Of a stretch of DNA of 64,000 nt, positions 32,245-41,786 are shown piece after piece. Source of the DNA: JBPYCR01 sp051846915 (GTDB lineage: Bacteria > Bacillota > Bacilli > Bacillales > Amphibacillaceae). The notes under the pieces were generated by a model. It was not told the origin of the DNA. It did no database searches and worked only from the letters and a program-made list of their open reading frames with translations. The position numbers and the translations under genes are program-made. Positions within the stretch are counted from its first letter, which is position 1; each line of letters begins with the position of its first letter. The DNA is taken from NCBI RefSeq assembly GCF_051846915.1, contig NZ_JBPYCR010000009.1, forward strand, positions 47,188-111,187. Direction: 5' to 3'.

Positions 32245-33036
32245 ATGAATAAGAAGATAGTAATTGTGTTGGTTGTTACCGTGTTAGTTACAGTTGCTTG
32301 TAACCAAGTGGATCAATCAAAAGATTCAAACAACGCTTCAGGAGCTGAACCTATTGCAATCACTGTATCTGCTGCTGCTAGTTTGGCGGATGTGATGAAG
32401 GAAGTAAAAGAAACGTATGAAAACGATCATGCAGTGGATATTACCTTAAACTTTGCTGGATCAGGAAAACTAGCACAACAAATTGAGCAAGGTGCGCCAG
32501 CAGATGTGTTTATAACGGCTAATGAACGTTGGATGGATACGCTTGCTGAAAAGAGTTTGATTAATACGGATTCACGACGAGAAATTACAGGGAATCAATT
32601 AGTTTTGATCGGAAGGAAAGAAGCTTCGCTGCCAATCCAAACCGTGCCAGATATCGATACGGATAAGATTGATCAGATTGCGGTAGGCAATCCGAAGAGC
32701 GTTCCGGCTGGACAATATGCACAAGAAGCATTGAAAAATATGGACTTGTGGGAAAAGCTGAAAGATAAATATGTTCTGGCTAAAGATGTGCGTCAAGTGT
32801 TGACCTACACAGAAACAGGAAATACAGACATAGGATTCGTCTATAAAAGCGATGCACTCATTTCAGATAACGTAACGATTTTAGCTGAGGTCGATGCAAC
32901 GTTACATAAAAAGATTATTTATTCTGGTGCAGTAGTTTCTGATAGCGAAAGTAAGGAAGAGGCGGAAGCGTTTCTTGCATTTTTGCTTTCTGAATCGGCT
33001 CAAGGCACTCTACATAAGTATGGTTTTGACAAATAA
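32245..33036 (+). CDS. modA: Molybdate ABC transporter substrate-binding lipoprotein
   Basis: A 263-residue lipoprotein. The signal peptide ends with TVACN (lipobox Cys), then a short Ser/Asn linker and the ModA fold: VSAAASLADVMKEV with the oxyanion-binding Ser, FAGSGKLAQQIEQGAPADVFI, and YTETGNTDIGFVYKSDA. It captures molybdate or tungstate for ModBC. ATG 32245 is the probable start; in-frame GTG 32236 is also possible. Confidence 0.93.
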   Translation: MNKKIVIVLVVTVLVTVACNQVDQSKDSNNASGAEPIAITVSAAASLADVMKEVKETYENDHAVDITLNFAGSGKLAQQIEQGAPADVFITANERWMDTLAEKSLINTDSRREITGNQLVLIGRKEASLPIQTVPDIDTDKIDQIAVGNPKSVPAGQYAQEALKNMDLWEKLKDKYVLAKDVRQVLTYTETGNTDIGFVYKSDALISDNVTILAEVDATLHKKIIYSGAVVSDSESKEEAEAFLAFLLSESAQGTLHKYGFDK

Positions 33037-33054
33037 TGCGGCGGCAGGTGATCG

Positions 33055-33741
33055 ATGGTGGATGAAGTTAGTCTCTCTCCGCTGTTTCTATCTTTAAAAA
33101 CAGCTGGTATTGCAACGATATGCACATTCATAGCAGGGGTGTTATTCGCCCGGTTCATTTCTAGAAATACCTTCCCCGGTAAAAGTGTTGTCGAAGCGGT
33201 CATTATGCTACCGCTCGTTCTTCCGCCCACTGTTGTAGGCTTTGGCCTGCTCTATTTATTTGGGAAGCAAGGGATTATTGGAAAGTTATTGTTGCAGTAC
33301 TTTGATTTTCAAGTTGTTTTCACATGGTACGGAGCTATTATCGCTGCAATTGTCGTGTCCTTTCCGTTAATGTATCAAAGTGCTTCAGCAGCGTTTCAGC
33401 AGTATGATCGAAATACGGAAAATGCTGCTTTAACAATGGGTGCTTCCAGATGGAAGGTGTTCTGGACGATATCCTTTCCTCTTGCTTGGCCTGGTTTGCT
33501 TGCGGGGTTAGTGCTGGCTTTTGCCAGAGCACTCGGTGAGTTTGGAGCAACATTAATGATCGCTGGTTACATCCCTAACGTGACTGATACGATTCCGTTG
33601 GCTATTTATTTTGCGGTTGAATCTGGTGATATGGTGACGGCGAAATTTTGGGTGGTTAGTATTGTAGTGCTTGGGTTTACTGCAATTTTATGGCTAAATT
33701 GGTGGAGCGCGAAAAATATGATGAAACATGCCAATAAATAA
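33055..33741 (+). CDS. modB: Molybdate ABC transporter permease
   Basis: A 228-residue permease with five membrane helices and the inner-membrane signature EFGATLMIAG (EAA loop NAALTMGASRWKVFWTISFP). LPLVLPPTVVGFGLLYLFG is typical of ModB. It forms the channel with ModC. The start lies 18 bp after modA. Confidence 0.93.
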   Translation: MVDEVSLSPLFLSLKTAGIATICTFIAGVLFARFISRNTFPGKSVVEAVIMLPLVLPPTVVGFGLLYLFGKQGIIGKLLLQYFDFQVVFTWYGAIIAAIVVSFPLMYQSASAAFQQYDRNTENAALTMGASRWKVFWTISFPLAWPGLLAGLVLAFARALGEFGATLMIAGYIPNVTDTIPLAIYFAVESGDMVTAKFWVVSIVVLGFTAILWLNWWSAKNMMKHANK

Positions 33742-33765
33742 AAGAACTGCGGGAGATGGATTTTG

Positions 33766-34425
33766 ATGCTCACTGTAAACATATCCAAAAAAATGCCCCA
33801 TTTTACATTAGACGTTCGATTTCACGCGGGGGATGAAATTATTGCGTTGGTTGGGCCGTCAGGATCGGGAAAGACGACGATTTTAAACAGTATTGCCGGC
33901 TTGACCGCATTGGATCAAGGGAACATTCAACTAAACGATAGCGTGTTTGTAAAAAATGCAAAATCGCTCGTTCCGGTACAGAAACGGAATATCGGTTATC
34001 TGTTTCAGGATTACGCGCTATTTCCACATAAAACCGTGTGGGGGAATGTTTCGTACGGCATGCGCAATCAAAAATTAGGTGAACGAATAGTCCATGAATT
34101 GCGTATTGAAAATTTAATAAAAAAGTATCCCCATGAAATATCTGGTGGTGAAAAACAACGAGTAGCGCTTGCTAGGGCGCTTGCAACCGAACCAAGATTA
34201 CTTTTATTGGACGAACCCTTTTCTGCCCTTGATGACATTACACGAATGAAAGCTCATGAAGAATTATTGTATTTACGTAAACGTTGGGGAATACCGATAC
34301 TTCTCGTTACTCATAATATTGAAGAAGCGAACAAACTTGCAGATCGTATCATTTATGTACAGGATGGAAAATTGGTGACATCGGCTGAATTGAAAGAAAA
34401 TACACAAACACCATCTAGATTATAG
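33766..34425 (+). CDS. modC: Molybdate ABC transporter ATP-binding protein
   Basis: A 219-residue ATPase with Walker A GPSGSGKTT, signature ISGGEKQRVALARAL, Walker B LLLLDEPFSALD and the switch His in LVTHNIEEA. It lacks the C-terminal molybdate-binding (TOBE) domain of the E. coli protein, so transport is not gated that way. ATG 33766 follows GGGAG; 24 bp after modB. Confidence 0.92.
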   Translation: MLTVNISKKMPHFTLDVRFHAGDEIIALVGPSGSGKTTILNSIAGLTALDQGNIQLNDSVFVKNAKSLVPVQKRNIGYLFQDYALFPHKTVWGNVSYGMRNQKLGERIVHELRIENLIKKYPHEISGGEKQRVALARALATEPRLLLLDEPFSALDDITRMKAHEELLYLRKRWGIPILLVTHNIEEANKLADRIIYVQDGKLVTSAELKENTQTPSRL

Positions 34426-34582
34426 TTACTGAAAGTGAGAAAGAAAACAATTATTGTGCATAAATACTCTGGATTATCGAAAACTGATAATAGAAGAAGG
34501 GCTTTCTTGACGCAGCTGTTTATATGGGGTAACAAGATAGCTCAAAAAGTAAATTCCATACTATTGTGAAGGAGAATGTACA

Positions 34583-34750
34583 ATGAGTGCACATAAACAA
34601 CCTTGTAAAGCGTGTGACGGAGCCGGTATGCTTGCAGATGATGAAGGATGGCAGTACGAATGCAGTGTTTGCCATGGAAAGGGGATCCGTTCTAATACAA
34701 CACCAACAAGAATAATGTCTGTTGATCAAAATAATCGCTTGCTCGATTAA
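34583..34750 (+). CDS. Small CxxCxGxG zinc-finger-like protein
   Basis: A 55-residue protein with two DnaJ-type motifs, CKACDGAG and CSVCHGKG, spaced 14 residues apart, enough for one zinc. AAGGAG lies 8 bases before the ATG and a terminator follows. Conserved small proteins of this kind occur in Bacillaceae; the function is unknown to me. Not part of modABC (157-bp gap). Confidence 0.75.
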   Translation: MSAHKQPCKACDGAGMLADDEGWQYECSVCHGKGIRSNTTPTRIMSVDQNNRLLD

Positions 34751-34766
34751 AATAGAAAACGCGAAA

Positions 34767-34806
34767 ACGATATATTTCCGGATGGGTAATATATCGTATT
34801 TTTTCG
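34767..34806 (+). terminator. Terminator of the small zinc-finger gene
   Basis: ACGATATATT (34767-34776) and AATATATCGT (34788-34797) pair perfectly, followed by ATTTTTT. Confidence 0.85.
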
Positions 34807-34952
34807 TCCAACCAACTATGTGGTAATTAATGTAATAAATGTGTCGTTTTTGTGAAAATGCGCTGTTATTCACACTGTAATGTTGTAAGCGCAACCATAT
34901 AGAAGGTGTTTTTTAAATTATGAAATTGTTTTAAAGTTGTGCTGCTGACATA

Positions 34953-34981
34953 TTGACTCTTCTGTTAAATCGTTGTATGAT
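34953..34981 (+). promoter_or_regulatory. Sigma-A promoter of ilvE
   Basis: TTGACT (34953-34958), a 17-base spacer and TATGAT (34976-34981), 60 bp before the ilvE start. Confidence 0.75.
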
Positions 34982-35041
34982 TGTCGTCAATATTAATTAT
35001 TAAATAATTGAGTTAAATATATATAGAAAGGAGTGCTGACG

Positions 35042-35950
35042 CTGAGCAATCAGTTAATTTTTCTAAATGGTCAATTCGTAAATAAAAACGATGCTGTCAT
35101 CTCTGTTTTTGACCACGGCTTTTTGTATGGAGACGGCGTTTTTGAAGGTATTCGCGTCTATAGTGGCAATATTTTTAAGCTTGATGAACATATAGATCGA
35201 TTATATGAATCAGCCCATTCAATTATGTTGGATATTCCATACACTAAGGAGGAGCTTAAACAAATTATTGTTAAAACTGTTTGCAAAAATGAGTTATCCA
35301 GCGCCTATATTCGCGTAGTCATCTCTAGAGGTGCTGGCGATTTAGGATTGGATCCCAGAAATTGCCCGATGCCAACCGTACTTGTTATAGCGGAAGCACT
35401 CGCGATTTACTCTAGCGAATTGTATGAAAATGGGCTCAAGGTGGCATCAGTGGCAAATCGCAGAAGTCGTCCAGATGTTTTAAATCCACAGATTAAGTCT
35501 TTGAATTATTTAAATAATATATTAGTGAAGCTTGCTTCTGTTCAAGCGGATGCAGATGAAGCATTGATTTTAAATGATCAAGGTTATGTCACAGAAGGTT
35601 CTGCCGACAATATCTTCATTGTAAAGAATGGAAAAATCTCAACGCCCCCTGTATACTTAGGAGCATTAGAAGGTATCACGCGAAACGTTATTATTGAAGT
35701 TTCTGAGGAGCTCGGGTACGAACTCGAAGAAAAACCGTTTACGCTTCACGATGTCTATGTAGCTGATGAAGTGTTTTTAACCGGTACAGCTGCTGAAGTA
35801 ATACCTGTAGTGGTAGTAGATAATAGGAAAATTGGTGACGGAAAACCAGGTGACACGACAAAGCACCTGTTAGAAGCATTCCGTAAGTTGGTTTTGACGG
35901 ACGGTGTTCAATGTTATCCGGAAAACAAGAAATCAATTGAAGTAAGTTAA
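35042..35950 (+). CDS. ilvE: Branched-chain amino acid aminotransferase, apparent CTG start
   Basis: A class IV PLP aminotransferase of about 302 residues that makes Ile, Leu and Val from their keto acids with glutamate. DHGFLYGDGVFEGIRVY, the PLP Lys in NPQIKSLNYL, and EGSADNIFIV / GITRNVIIEV are typical. AAAGGAG lies at 35027-35033. GTG 35033 overlaps it and cannot be served by it; CTG 35042, eight bases after, gives the family N-terminus SNQLIFLNGQFV. CTG is therefore the likely start. It has its own promoter and is followed by the T-box leader of the ilv-leu genes. Confidence 0.9.
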   Translation: MSNQLIFLNGQFVNKNDAVISVFDHGFLYGDGVFEGIRVYSGNIFKLDEHIDRLYESAHSIMLDIPYTKEELKQIIVKTVCKNELSSAYIRVVISRGAGDLGLDPRNCPMPTVLVIAEALAIYSSELYENGLKVASVANRRSRPDVLNPQIKSLNYLNNILVKLASVQADADEALILNDQGYVTEGSADNIFIVKNGKISTPPVYLGALEGITRNVIIEVSEELGYELEEKPFTLHDVYVADEVFLTGTAAEVIPVVVVDNRKIGDGKPGDTTKHLLEAFRKLVLTDGVQCYPENKKSIEVS

Positions 35951-35969
35951 AAACATTTCATAATAGCTG

Positions 35970-35998
35970 TTGATTATTTATAAAGAATGTAATAAAAT
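35970..35998 (+). promoter_or_regulatory. Candidate promoter of the ilv-leu leader
   Basis: TTGATT (35970-35975) and TAAAAT (35993-35998) with a 17-base spacer lie about 100 bp before the T-box leader. Confidence 0.5.
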
Positions 35999-36094
35999 TG
36001 GTTATACTGTATACTATAGATGTAAGATACTTTTAACGCAGAATTGTTGGAAAATAAAAATTAAAATGCCATATATATTTATAAACTAAATATG

Positions 36095-36406
36095 ATAGAA
36101 CTCTATGACGGGACAAAAGGAATAATTAGTCGTGTAATTACAGAGATCTAGGGTTGCTGGAAGCCTAGAATTACATTTTATTCCGACATCATCTCTGAGT
36201 GCTAAGTTGAACGGAAAACATCCTAATATGCTTAGCCGGGTGCAGTTATGTGCACCTGTTATCAAAGCGGGCTGTAAGTAAAGCCTCATAAGGTAGTATT
36301 CGCAAGGATGCTATGAACAACCTGGGTGGTACCGTGAAAAGATAACTCTTTTCTCCCCAAAAATTCTGCAAATATGCGGGTTTAGGGAAGAAAAGGGTTT
36401 TTTTGT
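36095..36406 (+). ncRNA. T-box leader of the ilv-leu operon
   Basis: The T-box sequence CTGGGTGGTACCGTG is at 36322-36336, after a long stem I region with GGGTTGCTGGAAGCC (distal loop) and CATCTCTGAG. A terminator follows: CTCTTTTCTCCC near 36347 against GGGAAGAAAAGGG, then a T-run to about 36406. Uncharged tRNA pairing with the antiterminator would allow read-through into ilvB. The codon just before ATCTCTGAG is ATC (36188-36190), suggesting an Ile specifier rather than the Leu (CUC) used in B. subtilis; this reading is inference. Confidence 0.92.
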
Positions 36407-36505
36407 ATTTTTCTCACAGGAGAAGAGTTCGCTGGAGTTTATGATAATTGTTTTTGATAAATCCAAAACAGTACTATATATCCTTTAAGGAGGAGTGGAT
36501 CAGAA

Positions 36506-38242
36506 ATGAGAATGAAACTAGAAGTTGAAAAGGAGCCTATGCCAAAGACTATGAAACAGCCGATGACAGGTGCGGACCTTTTAGTGCAATTACTTGTTGA
36601 AGCCAATGTTGATACAATATTTGGTTATCCGGGTGGGGCAGTCTTACCGATTTATGATGCACTCTACCGCAACGATGAAGCTTCGTTCAAGCATATATTG
36701 TCCCGTCACGAACAAGGGTCAATATTTGCCGCAGAAGGGTATGCAAGGGTAACAGGTAAACCGGGAGTTGTATTGGCTACATCTGGACCCGGGGCAACCA
36801 ATTTAATTACCGGTATTACAGATGCCATGATCGATTCTTTGCCACTTGTTATTTTTACAGGCCAAGTTGCAAACAAAGTGATCGGTACGGATGCCTTTCA
36901 GGAATCGGATGTGCTAGGAATCACAACACCGATTACAAAATATAATTATCAAGTGAAAAATCTTGAAGATTTGCCGAGAATTGTGAGTGAAGCATTTCAT
37001 ATTGCATCAACCGGAAGACCAGGGCCAGTTGTCATTGATATTCCAAAAAACATTTCCGAAGAGGTTTCCGGGAAATCGTTTAAAAAAGATTTTTATCTAC
37101 CTGGGTATCAACCAACAACCAAGCCGAATCCATTACAAATCATTAAGCTTTCTGAAGCATTGAGTAAGGCGAAAAAACCGCTTGTGCTTGCAGGCGCCGG
37201 CGTAGTATTTTCAAAAGCCTCTGAAGAGTTGCAGCAATTTGTAGAAAAGTATGAATTGCCAATCACAAATACGTTGCTCGGCTTGGGAAGCTTCCCGGGG
37301 TCTAGCCCGCTTTCGTTGGGAATGGGCGGGATGCATGGTACGTATGCTGCAAATATGGCTCTATATGAATGTGATTTGCTTATAAATATCGGTGCGAGAT
37401 TTGATGACCGACTAACAGGTGATTTGCAGCACTTTGCGCCGAATGCAAAAGTAGCTCATATAGATATCGATCCGGCAGAAATCGGCAAAAACGTTGCAAC
37501 AGCCATACCTGTTGTTTCCGATGCGAAGGAAGCGTTGAAGGCTTTATTAAACACAAGTGTTGATATGCCGGATCACCAAGAATGGAAAGCTCATTTGCAA
37601 AAAAATCAAGAAAACTATCCGCTATGGCATGAGAGACCTGAAGAGTTGATTGCTCCGCAGTGGGTATTGCAAGAGATTCATAAAATTACGAACGGGGAAG
37701 CCATCGTTACAACGGATGTGGGTCAGCATCAAATGTGGACAGCACAATATTATAAATTTGATAAGCCGAATCGCTGGGTAACCTCCGGTGGTCTTGGATC
37801 AATGGGTTTTGGTTTTCCATCAGCGATAGGAGCCCAGTTTGGTGCACCGGATGATCTCGTAATATCCATATCCGGGGACGGCGGGTTTCAAATGAATTTG
37901 CAAGAATTGATGATTGTTAAAGAGTGGAACTTGCCAATTAAAATAATTATTCTTAATAACCAAGCACTTGGTATGGTTAGACAATGGCAGGAAAGCTTTT
38001 ACGAGGAAAGATATTCCGAATCCTTGCTTGATATGAATCCTGATTTTGTTAAACTGGCTGAAAGCTATGGTATTCGTGGTGTGAAAGTTGACAAAGAAGA
38101 GGATGTTCCTTCTGTTTTGAACGATATTTTCTCGTATGAAGGGCCAGTTGTTGTCGATTGTCGCATTGTTAAGAAAGAGAAAGTTTATCCTATGATTGCT
38201 CCTGGTAAAGGAATTCACGAGATGATAGGAGTGACGAAATGA
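36506..38242 (+). CDS. ilvB: Acetolactate synthase, large subunit
   Basis: A 578-residue ThDP enzyme that condenses pyruvate with pyruvate or 2-ketobutyrate. The ThDP Glu is in LSRHEQGS; GDGGFQMNLQELMIVKEWNLP (in part) is the ThDP/metal motif, and the FAD/middle domain is complete. AAGGAGGAG precedes ATG 36506. First structural gene after the T-box, overlapping ilvN by 4 bp. Confidence 0.95.
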   Translation: MRMKLEVEKEPMPKTMKQPMTGADLLVQLLVEANVDTIFGYPGGAVLPIYDALYRNDEASFKHILSRHEQGSIFAAEGYARVTGKPGVVLATSGPGATNLITGITDAMIDSLPLVIFTGQVANKVIGTDAFQESDVLGITTPITKYNYQVKNLEDLPRIVSEAFHIASTGRPGPVVIDIPKNISEEVSGKSFKKDFYLPGYQPTTKPNPLQIIKLSEALSKAKKPLVLAGAGVVFSKASEELQQFVEKYELPITNTLLGLGSFPGSSPLSLGMGGMHGTYAANMALYECDLLINIGARFDDRLTGDLQHFAPNAKVAHIDIDPAEIGKNVATAIPVVSDAKEALKALLNTSVDMPDHQEWKAHLQKNQENYPLWHERPEELIAPQWVLQEIHKITNGEAIVTTDVGQHQMWTAQYYKFDKPNRWVTSGGLGSMGFGFPSAIGAQFGAPDDLVISISGDGGFQMNLQELMIVKEWNLPIKIIILNNQALGMVRQWQESFYEERYSESLLDMNPDFVKLAESYGIRGVKVDKEEDVPSVLNDIFSYEGPVVVDCRIVKKEKVYPMIAPGKGIHEMIGVTK

Positions 38243-38754
38243 AGCGAATCATAACTGCTACTGTTCAAGATCGCAGCGGCGTTCTCAATCGAATTACGGG
38301 AATGCTGCAGCGAAGACAATTTAATATTGAAAGTATTTCAGTTGGTAAAACGGAAGCAACAGGAATTTCCAAAATGACGCTCGTTGTTGAAGTAAGTGAT
38401 CACCAGAAGACAGAACAATTAACGAAGCAGTTGAACAAACAAATTGATGTTCTTAAAGTTTCTGATATTACCGATAAGGCAATGGTCGCACGGGAATTAG
38501 CTTTAATCAAAGTAGCCAGCAATCCGCAATTAAGTGCTGAAATCCAAGGAATCATTTCACCATTCCGTGCAACCGTCATCGATATTAGCAAAGACAGCTT
38601 GGCTATCCAAGTAACTGGGAAGCCGGATAAAGTAGATGCACTGATTACGCTTCTACGGCCATATGGTATTAAAGAAATTGCAAGAACCGGAGTTACAGCC
38701 TTTTTAAGAGGACATCAACCGCAGATAACAGAGATAAATTCCTACTCTGTTTAA
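38239..38754 (+). CDS. ilvN: Acetolactate synthase, small regulatory subunit
   Basis: A 171-residue regulatory subunit (also called IlvH). The N-terminal ACT domain (DRSGVLNRITGMLQRRQFNI) binds valine for feedback control, and the C-terminal domain ends GVTAFLRG. ATG overlaps the ilvB stop (ATGA). Confidence 0.95.
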   Translation: MKRIITATVQDRSGVLNRITGMLQRRQFNIESISVGKTEATGISKMTLVVEVSDHQKTEQLTKQLNKQIDVLKVSDITDKAMVARELALIKVASNPQLSAEIQGIISPFRATVIDISKDSLAIQVTGKPDKVDALITLLRPYGIKEIARTGVTAFLRGHQPQITEINSYSV

Positions 38755-38803
38755 AATAAAATAATATATAAACCAATCATGGAAGAAGAAAGGGAGTATA
38801 CAA

Positions 38804-39802
38804 ATGTCAAAAGTATTATACGAGAAAGATATTAACAAAGAGGTATTACAAGGAAAGAAAATAGCAATTATCGGTTACGGTTCCCAAGGGCATGCACATG
38901 CGCTTAACCTTCGTGAAAGCGGGCATGATGTTGTTGTTGGACTACGCCCTGGTAAATCACAGCAGAAAGCGGAAGAAGACGGGTTTGAAGTAGTATCTGT
39001 TGCAGAGGCTACTAGCCAGGCAGATGTAGTAATGATCCTATTACCGGATGAGTTACAAACACAAGTTTACAATGAAAGCATTAAAGATAACTTAAAAGAG
39101 GGCAGTGCAATTGCGTTTGCTCATGGATTTAATATTCACTTTTCACAAGTTGTACCCCCGGCAAATGTCGATGTTTTCCTTGTCGCGCCAAAAGGTCCTG
39201 GTCACTTGGTGCGCAGAACATATGAAGATGGCGCAGGTGTTCCAGCTCTATACGGAATTTTCCAGGACTTCACCGGAAATGCTAAAGACCTTTCTTTAGC
39301 GTATGCAGAAGGAATTGGTGCAGCAAGAGCAGGAGTTTTAGCAACATCATTCCAGGAAGAAACAGAAACAGATCTATTTGGAGAACAGGCCGTTCTATGC
39401 GGTGGGCTTACAAGCCTTGTGAAAATGGGCTTTGAAACATTGACGGAAGCAGGATATCAGCCGGAAGTTGCCTATTTTGAGTGCTTGCATGAAATTAAAT
39501 TGATCGTTGATTTAATGTACGAAGGCGGACTGGAAAACATGCGTTATTCTATCTCGGATACAGCACAGTGGGGTGACTTTGTATCAGGCCCGCGCGTAAT
39601 TAACGAAGAAACAAGAGAGCGCATGAGAGAAGTACTAAAAGATGTTCAATCCGGTGCGTTTGCAAAAGACTGGATCTTGGAAAATCAGGCAAACAGACCA
39701 CGTTATAATGCAATTAACGCAAAAGAAAATGAGCATCAAATTACAAAAGTAGGTAAAGAACTACGCGAATTAATGCCTTTTGTGAAAAATCCATTGAAAT
39801 AA
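38804..39802 (+). CDS. ilvC: Ketol-acid reductoisomerase
   Basis: A 332-residue class I enzyme that isomerises and reduces acetolactate. The NADPH loop is IIGYGSQGHAHALNLRESG; AFAHGFNIHF, APKGPGHLVRRTYEDG and SDTAQWGDF carry the metal and catalytic residues. Start follows AAAGGGAG. Third gene of the operon. Confidence 0.96.
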   Translation: MSKVLYEKDINKEVLQGKKIAIIGYGSQGHAHALNLRESGHDVVVGLRPGKSQQKAEEDGFEVVSVAEATSQADVVMILLPDELQTQVYNESIKDNLKEGSAIAFAHGFNIHFSQVVPPANVDVFLVAPKGPGHLVRRTYEDGAGVPALYGIFQDFTGNAKDLSLAYAEGIGAARAGVLATSFQEETETDLFGEQAVLCGGLTSLVKMGFETLTEAGYQPEVAYFECLHEIKLIVDLMYEGGLENMRYSISDTAQWGDFVSGPRVINEETRERMREVLKDVQSGAFAKDWILENQANRPRYNAINAKENEHQITKVGKELRELMPFVKNPLK

Positions 39803-39824
39803 AACAAAAGGGAGTGAATATAAA

Positions 39825-41366
39825 ATGACGAAAATTAATATCTTTGATACGACATTAAGAGATGGAGAGCAATCACCGGGCGTTAATTTAAATCGCCTGG
39901 AAAAGCTGGAAATAGCAAAACAACTAGAAAGCTTTGGAGTAGATAGAATGGAGGCGGGCTTCCCCGCTTCTTCCAAAGGTGATTTTGAAGCGGTAAAAAT
40001 GATTGCTGATACAATCAAAGATACGTCTGTAACAGGCTTGGCTCGAACAGTAAAATCGGATATTGATGCTGCATGGGAGGCACTGAAAGGTGCTGAGGAG
40101 CCATGTGTGCATATCTTCCTTGCTACTTCACCTATTCACATGACTTATAAGCTTAAAAAGTCACCTGAAGAAGTAATTAAGATTGCAGTAGACATGGTAA
40201 CATATGCGAGTGAAAAGTTTTCACAGGTGCAATGGTCTGCTGAAGATGCTTCACGATCCGATTTGGACTTTTTGGCGCAAATTACAGAAAAAGTGATTGA
40301 CGCAGGCGCGACGGTTATTAACTTGCCGGACACTGTCGGGTATGCGACACCGGAAGAATATGGATATATGTTTAAGTTTATGAAAGAAAATGTTCCGAAT
40401 ATTGATAAGGCGATCCTTTCATGTCATTGCCATAACGATTTGGGGCTAGCAACAGCAAACTCCATAGCTGCGGTGGCAAATGGGGCAACACAAGTGGAAG
40501 GAACAATTAACGGTATTGGAGAGCGTGCAGGAAATGTTGCTTTAGAAGAACTTGCTGTCGCACTTAATATCCGTTCCGATCAATATGCTTACACAACCGG
40601 TCTGAAGTTAGATGAAATTAAACGGACGAGTGACCTTGTTTCTAAATTAACGGGAATGCATATTCAAGCGAATAAAGCAATCGTCGGAAGAAATGCTTTT
40701 GCACATGAATCAGGAATCCATCAGGATGGGGTGTTGAAGCATGCATCTACGTATGAAATCATCACTCCTGAAATGATTGGACTTAAATCGAATACACTCT
40801 TTTTAGGGAAGCATTCCGGACGTCATGCTTTTGCTGACAAAGTAAAGGAACTCGGCTTTACCTTATCAGATGAGAAGATAAAAGAAGCTTTCGGTATGTT
40901 TAAATTATTAACCGATAGAAAAAAGGAAGTAACGGATGATGATCTGTTCACCATTTTAACGGAGATTCAGACAGATCATTCTGCGGTAGAAAAATATAAG
41001 TTGGAAACATTCCAGGTTCAATACGGAAACTCTAACATACCTACTGCCACTGTTTCTTTGAAAACTCCTGAGAATAAGATTGTCCAAAAGGCCTGTACAG
41101 GTAGCGGAAGCGTCGAAGCTTTATATGAAACACTTGATGCAATTATTACTGAAGATCTTGAACTGGTAGACTATCAAATTAGTTCAATTGGACGTGGAAA
41201 AGATGCATTGGCTGAAGCACACATCCAATTAATTGTAAATGAAGAGCATATGAATGGTAGAGGTTCTGCTCAGGATGTCATTGAAGCATCTGCAAATGCC
41301 TTTTTAAACGCTGTGAATCGCTATATAATTCAAAAGCAGGCGACGGAAAGACAAAAAGCAAAATAA
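39825..41366 (+). CDS. leuA: 2-Isopropylmalate synthase
   Basis: A 513-residue enzyme that condenses acetyl-CoA with ketoisovalerate in leucine synthesis. The catalytic barrel opens FDTTLRDGEQSPGVNL; metal His residues are in SCHCHNDLGLATANS; the linker and C-terminal LeuA dimer domain (ACTGSGSVEALYETLDAI) for leucine feedback are complete. A 420-bp gap with terminator and repeat separates it from leuB. Confidence 0.95.
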   Translation: MTKINIFDTTLRDGEQSPGVNLNRLEKLEIAKQLESFGVDRMEAGFPASSKGDFEAVKMIADTIKDTSVTGLARTVKSDIDAAWEALKGAEEPCVHIFLATSPIHMTYKLKKSPEEVIKIAVDMVTYASEKFSQVQWSAEDASRSDLDFLAQITEKVIDAGATVINLPDTVGYATPEEYGYMFKFMKENVPNIDKAILSCHCHNDLGLATANSIAAVANGATQVEGTINGIGERAGNVALEELAVALNIRSDQYAYTTGLKLDEIKRTSDLVSKLTGMHIQANKAIVGRNAFAHESGIHQDGVLKHASTYEIITPEMIGLKSNTLFLGKHSGRHAFADKVKELGFTLSDEKIKEAFGMFKLLTDRKKEVTDDDLFTILTEIQTDHSAVEKYKLETFQVQYGNSNIPTATVSLKTPENKIVQKACTGSGSVEALYETLDAIITEDLELVDYQISSIGRGKDALAEAHIQLIVNEEHMNGRGSAQDVIEASANAFLNAVNRYIIQKQATERQKAK

Positions 41367-41416
41367 CTTGATAAAAGCGATATCCACTTAGTTTTCAATG
41401 GATAAAAGAATGAATG

Positions 41417-41459
41417 CTTTGGCCTTTGCTATCTATTATGTGGCTGGGCCAAAGTTTTT
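41417..41459 (+). terminator. Terminator-like hairpin between leuA and leuB
   Basis: CTTTGGCC (41417-41424) pairs with GGCCAAAG (41447-41454), followed by TTTTT. It lies 50 bp after leuA and would lower expression of leuBCD-ilvA unless a promoter follows. Confidence 0.6.
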
Positions 41460-41478
41460 CCATTCTATTTGAAGTGCG

Positions 41479-41737
41479 TGTTCAAAAAGTGCCGAATTAG
41501 AAGCAAGAAGGTCGAGGCGGCGTAGTTTCAAGCATAAGGAATCTTCCTTGAATCCGCATCCCACGTAGGGAAAGTGTTCTTCTTTTCCAAGGAGTGGAAT
41601 GTATGCATTTAGATACATGAGCACAAGTAATGCTACCTTGAATTCACTTCGCACGAAGGAAAAGTACTTTTTTCCAAGGAGCGGAGAAACAAGCCAATGA
41701 AGAGATTCGCCGCTAGTAATTTGGTGACTTTTGAACA
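41479..41737. repeat. MITE-like repeat, family 2, long copy
   Basis: The ends are near-perfect inverted repeats, TGTTCAAAAAGT (41479-41490) and ACTTTTGAACA (41727-41737). End sequences GTGCCGAA..AGAAGCAAG..GTCGAG and GATTCGCCGCTA..ATTTGGT recur in the 100-bp copy at 45948-46047. Inside, two diverged tandem copies of about 55 bp begin CCTTGAAT and end TTTCCAAGGAG (near 41547 and 41636). No transposase is encoded. It sits between leuA and leuB inside the operon. Confidence 0.7.
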
Positions 41738-41786
41738 ATCTCTTGAACGGAATAGTTATAGATTAATTGATATAGGTGGGGAAAAT

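Noticed and set aside
36042..36056. Possible CodY box before the T-box leader
   Set aside because: AATTGTTGGAAAATA differs at about four of 15 positions from the CodY consensus in an AT-rich region; too weak to call.
41697..41786. Extended N-terminus for leuB from ATG 41697
   Set aside because: The extra 30 codons lie in the MITE-like repeat, lack family similarity, and ATG 41787 has its own ribosome site.
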